A DNA stretch of 64,000 nucleotides from Eleginops maclovinus (taxonomy: Eukaryota; Chordata; Actinopteri; Perciformes; Eleginopidae). The notes below the pieces were generated by a model that worked only from the letters and a program-made list of their open reading frames with translations, did not search any database and was not told where the DNA came from. Below are positions 62,325 through 64,000 of this stretch, one piece after another. The translations under genes and the position numbers were made by a program. Position 1 is the stretch's first letter; every line of letters starts with the position of its first letter. Location of the stretch: contig NC_086370.1 of assembly GCF_036324505.1 (NCBI RefSeq), forward strand, positions 15,278,600 to 15,342,599, read 5' to 3'.

Positions 62325-62393
<69 letters not shown>
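62325..62393 (+). repeat. (TG)n microsatellite with CG interruptions
   Basis: About 34 TG units, interrupted by GCGTGCGTG near 62352-62360, followed by TTAAAAGG. Confidence 0.95.
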
Positions 62394-62395
<2 letters not shown>

Positions 62396-64000
62396 AAAGG
62401 AGAGAGGGAACACATTCATCCATGTCGAGTTGTTTGGAGCTGCGTTGTGCTGTCAAGCGTTCTCTGAACTTGATATGACGTGTGTGTCTAAAGCTGTGTT
62501 GACTTTCATTGCACTATTGTGTTGCGCTGCTTTGTGTAATGTGTCTCAGTGTGTGCCTCTAGTCACATGGTCCCAGATAGTTCACACATTATTTCAGCAT
62601 TAAGCACGCACTTGGAGGCAGTGGCAAGCTGTTTTTATTACTTTACATAGAGCAAATCACACTGTGGATATTGATATGACATTGTTTAGCTTTTCTAATG
62701 ATACATGAACTGCCGAGCTACCTGTTTTGTTTCTATAACGATACGTGTCTCTTATAATATATTTTGCTTGCTTGAGCATTTCTAAGTGAAGTAAAAGTGA
62801 GCGTTCGTCCCACATCCCACCCTCGTGTGCCAGTCCCCCAACAGGCTCTGTGAATAATGGATCCATTCTTGAGTCATGTCTGTGACGGGGGCCTGTGCAA
62901 TGGTGTGGTTTCCCCACCAGAGGTGGAGGTGGAGGAGACGGGAGGGGCTGGCGGTCTGGAAATAGCTCTGCCTGAGTCGGGAGCACCTTAGGTGGGCCTC
63001 TGTGCCAGCCTCACCTTCCTTTAACATGCTTGCACGACAAAAGCACAATTCTGCTCAAGAACCAGGCATATATTAAGCCCCTTTTTTCCAGTCAGGTTAA
63101 AGGAAATATGGCTTAATCTGTCTCCATTCAGCTGTCAGTGATCCCCTCAAAGATGTGAGGAGAACTAAAAATCTGTGTTTTCTAAGAATTGGACGGGAGC
63201 CACGTCATACTTAAAGCGAGAAGTGTCTGAGCCGGGAACAGAAACTATAAAGCTGCCCTGAATTTTGCCTCCATGTAAATGTGTGTTAATGTTCAAAGTA
63301 GGTCATTTATTTGGAGCAGGGACAGCCGTAGTGTGCTGCTCCGGAGCAATGTCAAAACGGGAAATCATTTCCTAAGCAGACATATTGCTGGATTTGGGGA
63401 TTTAAATGTACCAACATTTTGTTTATGTGTCAGGCCCTCACCCTGATGTATCAGAGGGGAAAGGAGGGGTGTTAAAGGTGAAAAATGGCTGTGGTCAATC
63501 CAGACACAGCATCAGTAAACACAACCAGAGATAGCAGCCTAAAAATCAGACTAAATCAGATTACCAAACAAACAGCTAAGAGGATTATTTCTGATCTCTC
63601 TTTTTTTTCTCTATCAGACGGACATTAAATCTGCAATCTATAAAATCCCTTCAAATTATTTTCTATTTTACTTTACAGACCTCATTTTCTAGTCACATGT
63701 TTGGAGTGTAGCTCTTCCTGCTCTCACTGACCTCTGCCCTTTTGTTCTGCCTCGAGGCCTCTAGAAATCGCTTTACTAAACAGGGTATCATATCGGTCTT
63801 TAAAAATATCTTCATGAGGTACAAGACGAACGTGACCTCAGATCAGATGCTGTTCTGCTGCCTGTTAAGCCCCATAATGTTATAATAACCCGGCACACTT
63901 GCTGTCAGGAATAAAGCTGTGTTGAGAGACGCCTGTGGCTCTGTGGCTGTCACTTCGACAAGCGGGGCAGCGTTCACTGGCGCAGACCTAATTAATAGAA
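62394..64000. other. Non-coding stretch, no gene seen
   Basis: Unique sequence, partly GC-richer at 62790-63020. An acceptor-like CTCTTTTTTTTCTCTATCAG ends at about 63618 and a second pyrimidine/CAG site at about 63679, but no open, donor-bounded exon follows. Nothing else is recognised up to the window edge. Confidence 0.55.

Noticed and set aside
1..64000. CRISPR arrays, rRNA, microRNA hairpins, bacterial or viral genes
   Set aside because: No spaced direct repeats, no rRNA segments, no microRNA seed/hairpin that I recognise and no long coding frames are present. The only repeats are microsatellites, low complexity and eukaryotic interspersed elements.

Overview
The window looks like non-coding DNA from a ray-finned (teleost) fish, most likely a percomorph. 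This rests on many long TG/CA microsatellites, a tRNA-derived SINE, a small Tc1/mariner-like MITE and several interspersed-repeat types that I recognise from percomorph introns and intergenic DNA. The species cannot be named from sequence alone. No bacterial, viral or plasmid architecture is present: there are no operons, no ribosome-binding-site series and no long coding frames. All open frames are short, up to about 170 codons, scattered over both strands, and many run through simple repeats, as expected by chance in 64 kb.

Layout. 1-14 kb is AT-rich sequence with a degenerate GGTTTCCATCC-type repeat (5.9-6.1 kb), a possible promoter/first-exon signal (9.4-9.67 kb) and a minus-strand tRNA-derived SINE (12.64-12.79 kb). 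A two-unit repeat at 14.43-14.67 kb carries a perfect oestrogen-response-element palindrome. 14.7-23 kb is plain sequence with a long TG array and a C-homopolymer. At 23.0-24.6 kb there is a CpG-enriched segment ending in a strong plus-strand splice donor (GT at 24510), the best candidate in the window for a promoter and non-coding first exon. Further downstream on the same strand are a weak exon candidate (25410-25649) and a well-bounded one (47883-48000, open in one frame, 38 codons plus split codons). A simple reading is that the window holds the 5' end and first very long intron(s) of one plus-strand gene, whose main coding exons lie beyond 64 kb. I do not recognise the gene.

The rest (26-47 kb and 48-64 kb) is intronic or intergenic DNA. 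It has TG arrays, purine tracts, a MITE at 35.64-35.88 kb, other repeat remnants and several repeat-free stretches dense in homeodomain-, POU- and TCF-type core motifs. These stretches resemble conserved non-coding enhancers around vertebrate developmental genes, but conservation cannot be tested here, so they carry low confidence.

I found no convincing previously undescribed system. The points most worth checking are the gene model (24.5 kb to 47.9 kb), the nuclear-receptor-site repeat at 14.5 kb, the G-quadruplex plus DR1 motif inside the 47.9 kb exon candidate, and two further promoter-like signals at 9.4 and 42.56 kb.
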